Positions 5,433-7,228 of a DNA stretch of 7,228 nucleotides are shown in pieces. Position 1 is the stretch's first letter. Each line of letters begins with the position of its first letter. The position numbers were made by a program, and so were the translations under genes. Under the pieces are notes generated by a model that worked only from the letters and a program-made list of their open reading frames with translations, was not told the DNA's origin and did no database searches. This DNA is from Candidatus Brocadiia bacterium (GTDB lineage Bacteria; Planctomycetota; PUPC01; DSUN01). The stretch lies in contig JADHXT010000173.1 of assembly GCA_016782825.1 (NCBI GenBank), positions 1 through 7,228 on the forward strand, read 5' to 3'.

Positions 5433-7228
5433 ATGATTGTGTCCGCTCACCGTATCGGCTGCTCGTCATCCACGAGGCACGGCCTTGTGCTTGGCCTCAC
5501 GTTGATCGGGCTTGCCTGCGCCTGCGTCGCACGCGCGGCGCCCATCCCGCCGCCCGCGGGGTCGTTCACCATCGCCGTCATCCCCGATACTCAAACGTAC
5601 GCCGAAGAGTATCCCGAGGTGTTTGAGGCGCAGACTCAGTGGATCGCCGACAACCACGAGGCCCACAACATCAAGTATGTGCTCCACCTCGGCGATGTTA
5701 CCAACGACAATTCCACGGAGCAATGGGACCGGGGACTGGTGGCCATGAACAACCTGAACGGCGCCGTGCCCTACGCCATCGCTACCGGCAACCACGACTA
5801 TGGCACCGGCGGGGACGCCGGCTCGCGCGACACGCTGTTCAACGATTCGGCCTATTTCGGTACCGGCTCCGCCTACGCCAGCCAGCCCTCCATCGGCGGC
5901 TTCTACGAGGCCGGCAAGACGGACAACTCGTACCACACCTTCAACGCCGGTGGCCGCGACTGGATCGTGCTGTCCCTCGAGTGGGCACCCCGCGACGAGG
6001 TGGTCGAGTGGGGCAACCAGGTGATGGAAGCCCATCCCGACCACACAGGCATCCTTAGCGTGCATGCATACAGCTACTCTCCGGGCAGACGATATGACTG
6101 GGGAATGAGCCACATGGTTGCCTGGAACCCCCATTGGTACACCACGCCCGAGCCGGTGAACGACGGCCAGGAACTGTGGGACAAGCTCGTGTCCCAGCAC
6201 AACTTCGCGCTGACGCTGTCGGGACACTATCTCCTGAGCGGCACAGGGCTCCAGACGAGCATCAACCCTTCCGGTGGCGCCACGCACCAGCTCCTCCAGA
6301 ACTACCAGAAGGGCGTGCAGTTCACCGGCGGATACGACAATGGCTTCCTCCGCCTCTACGAGGTGCAGCCGGATGGCATCACGGTGGACGTCAAGACCTA
6401 CTCGCCCACGCAAGACCTCTACCGCACCGAGCCCGACCAGCAGTTTACCATCGCCCTCGTGGATGACCCTGTCGCCGCCACCTACTCGGCCGACGTGCGC
6501 AACGACCTGCCCCTGGTCTACTACGACCTGCGCACCACCCGCGCCGGCGATCCGGTGGAAGACGAAGCCTACCGCGACGGCGAACTCGACGGCGCCTACA
6601 CCGGCACGGGCCTCACCGCGTCGGACTACGACGGCACGGGCGCCCACACGGAAACGTCGGCCCCCACGCCGCGGCTCAGTGAATGGTCGATGGAAGCCTG
6701 GGTCAAGGTCAACGCTCTGGGCACCAGCCAGACCGTGCTCTCGAACGACCGCGATGGCTGGAACGACGACGTGCTCCTCGGGCTGTGCCCCGACGGCACG
6801 GGCGCGAGCGCCCTCGACCGCTGGGCCATCGTGCACCAGGACGACGGCACAGCCACCCGCACCGTGGTGGCCGATGGGGCCGACGCCGCGGCCTACCAGT
6901 GGTACCATCTCGTGGCCACTTCGGACGGCTCCGCCCTTCGCCTCTACGTCGATGGTTCCCCCGCTGGTGAGGCCCCCGCCAGCGGCGGCGACCTCGATCT
7001 GGCCGACGCGCTCCTGCGGGTGGGGCAGAGCTTCGCCTCGGCCGACGGCGGCCGCCCCTTCAACGGCGAGATCGCCCAGGTGTCGCTGTTCGACCGTGCG
7101 CTCACGCTGAGCGAGGTGACCAGCCATCGCCTCGCCGCGTTCAGCCAAGTGCTGGGCGCCAACGTGGCGAACAGCGCGGCCACAGACAGCAGTGCCTGGG
7201 CTGTGACCGAGGTTCCAGAGCAAGGGGT
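5433..7228 (+). CDS. Secreted calcineurin-like metallophosphoesterase with C-terminal LamG-like domain; 3' end missing
   Basis: Open from ATG 5433 to the right edge: 598 complete codons and no stop. Signal peptide: basic start (R7, R15), hydrophobic core LVLGLTLIGLACACVA (18-33), cleavage probably after A33-R34-A35. Metallophosphoesterase domain, about 45-345: motif I VIPDTQ (D52, Gln54 where many relatives have His), motif II LHLGDVTND (G87-D88, N91), motif III GNHD (119-122), H211 in SVHAY, and G264-H265 in LSGHYL. These are the two-metal ligands of the calcineurin-like family, which hydrolyses phosphoesters. The later NYQKGVQFTGGYDNGFLRLYE-type region and KTYSP (321-325) fit the secreted 'PDTQ' subfamily as I remember it. 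LamG/concanavalin-like jellyroll, about 358-567: LVYYDLR opening, SMEAWVKV (419-426), WYHLVAT (490-496), LRLYVDG (502-508), FNGEIAQVSLFDRALTLSEV (543-562, family-typical ending). That domain often binds carbohydrate or protein. The substrate is unknown. The last residues, VPEQG, may begin a sorting signal. Confidence 0.9.
   Translation, partial: MIVSAHRIGCSSSTRHGLVLGLTLIGLACACVARAAPIPPPAGSFTIAVIPDTQTYAEEYPEVFEAQTQWIADNHEAHNIKYVLHLGDVTNDNSTEQWDRGLVAMNNLNGAVPYAIATGNHDYGTGGDAGSRDTLFNDSAYFGTGSAYASQPSIGGFYEAGKTDNSYHTFNAGGRDWIVLSLEWAPRDEVVEWGNQVMEAHPDHTGILSVHAYSYSPGRRYDWGMSHMVAWNPHWYTTPEPVNDGQELWDKLVSQHNFALTLSGHYLLSGTGLQTSINPSGGATHQLLQNYQKGVQFTGGYDNGFLRLYEVQPDGITVDVKTYSPTQDLYRTEPDQQFTIALVDDPVAATYSADVRNDLPLVYYDLRTTRAGDPVEDEAYRDGELDGAYTGTGLTASDYDGTGAHTETSAPTPRLSEWSMEAWVKVNALGTSQTVLSNDRDGWNDDVLLGLCPDGTGASALDRWAIVHQDDGTATRTVVADGADAAAYQWYHLVATSDGSALRLYVDGSPAGEAPASGGDLDLADALLRVGQSFASADGGRPFNGEIAQVSLFDRALTLSEVTSHRLAAFSQVLGANVANSAATDSSAWAVTEVPEQG

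Noticed and set aside
5520..5526. Lipoprotein signal (lipobox) in the phosphoesterase leader around C29/C31
   Set aside because: The residues before C29 and C31 do not fit the L-[AS]-[GA]-C pattern, while A33-R34-A35 gives a good ordinary signal peptidase I site.
6225..6233. Apparent loss of the last metal ligand (GHYL in place of GHxH) in the phosphoesterase
   Set aside because: Secreted relatives of the 'PDTQ' subfamily, as I recall them, commonly have GHVL-type endings here, so this is probably normal for the subfamily rather than a damaged site.
5466..7223. Minus-strand open frame of 585 codons
   Set aside because: Its translation is a Val/Gly/Ala/His-rich string with no recognisable motif, as expected from the antisense of a GC-rich gene. 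The opposite strand encodes clear phosphoesterase and LamG motifs with a signal peptide and a strong ribosome binding site.

Overview
This 7.2 kb GC-rich window is densely coding and carries five protein genes plus one 225-base divergent intergenic region. No rRNA, tRNA, CRISPR array, transposase or integrase was seen. The gene content (a serine hydrolase fused to two propeller-like domains, a secreted metallophosphoesterase with a LamG-type domain, an OstA/LptA-like periplasmic protein, clear purine-rich ribosome binding sites) suggests a Gram-negative environmental bacterium of the Planctomycetota/PVC type. That placement is inferred from gene style only; no marker gene fixes it.

Layout. 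(1) Bases 1-2722, plus strand: the 3' part of a large gene, cut by the left edge. It encodes a beta-lactamase/PBP-fold serine hydrolase followed by two tandem copies of an about 320-residue Asp-box-containing module. (2) It converges, with a 15-base gap, on a three-gene minus-strand operon reading from 5207 down to 2738. The operon order is a 109-residue Cys-rich two-unit protein, purB of the long (human-like) type, then a LptA/OstA-like exported protein. Gaps inside the operon are 45 and 19 bases. A near-consensus sigma70-type promoter (TTGACC, 17-base spacer, TATAAT) lies 42 bases upstream of the first gene and fixes its start. (3) Bases 5208-5432: the divergent regulatory region, with a second, weaker promoter candidate facing right. 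(4) Bases 5433-7228, plus strand: a secreted calcineurin-like phosphoesterase with a C-terminal LamG-like domain, open to the right edge. Its last visible residues may be the beginning of a C-terminal sorting signal.

How the genes relate. The two plus-strand genes look like exported enzymes joined to beta-rich accessory modules, suited to extracellular or envelope work on polymers or phosphoesters. The minus-strand operon mixes purine biosynthesis (PurB), an outer-membrane biogenesis-type protein (OstA-like) and a probable metal-binding Cys-rich protein. The link between those three is co-transcription only; no common pathway is evident. The most unusual item is the Cys-rich protein: two copies of the same 8-Cys/1-His pattern offset by exactly 59 residues, leading the purB operon. 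I see no defence system, mobile element or other clearly new multi-gene system.
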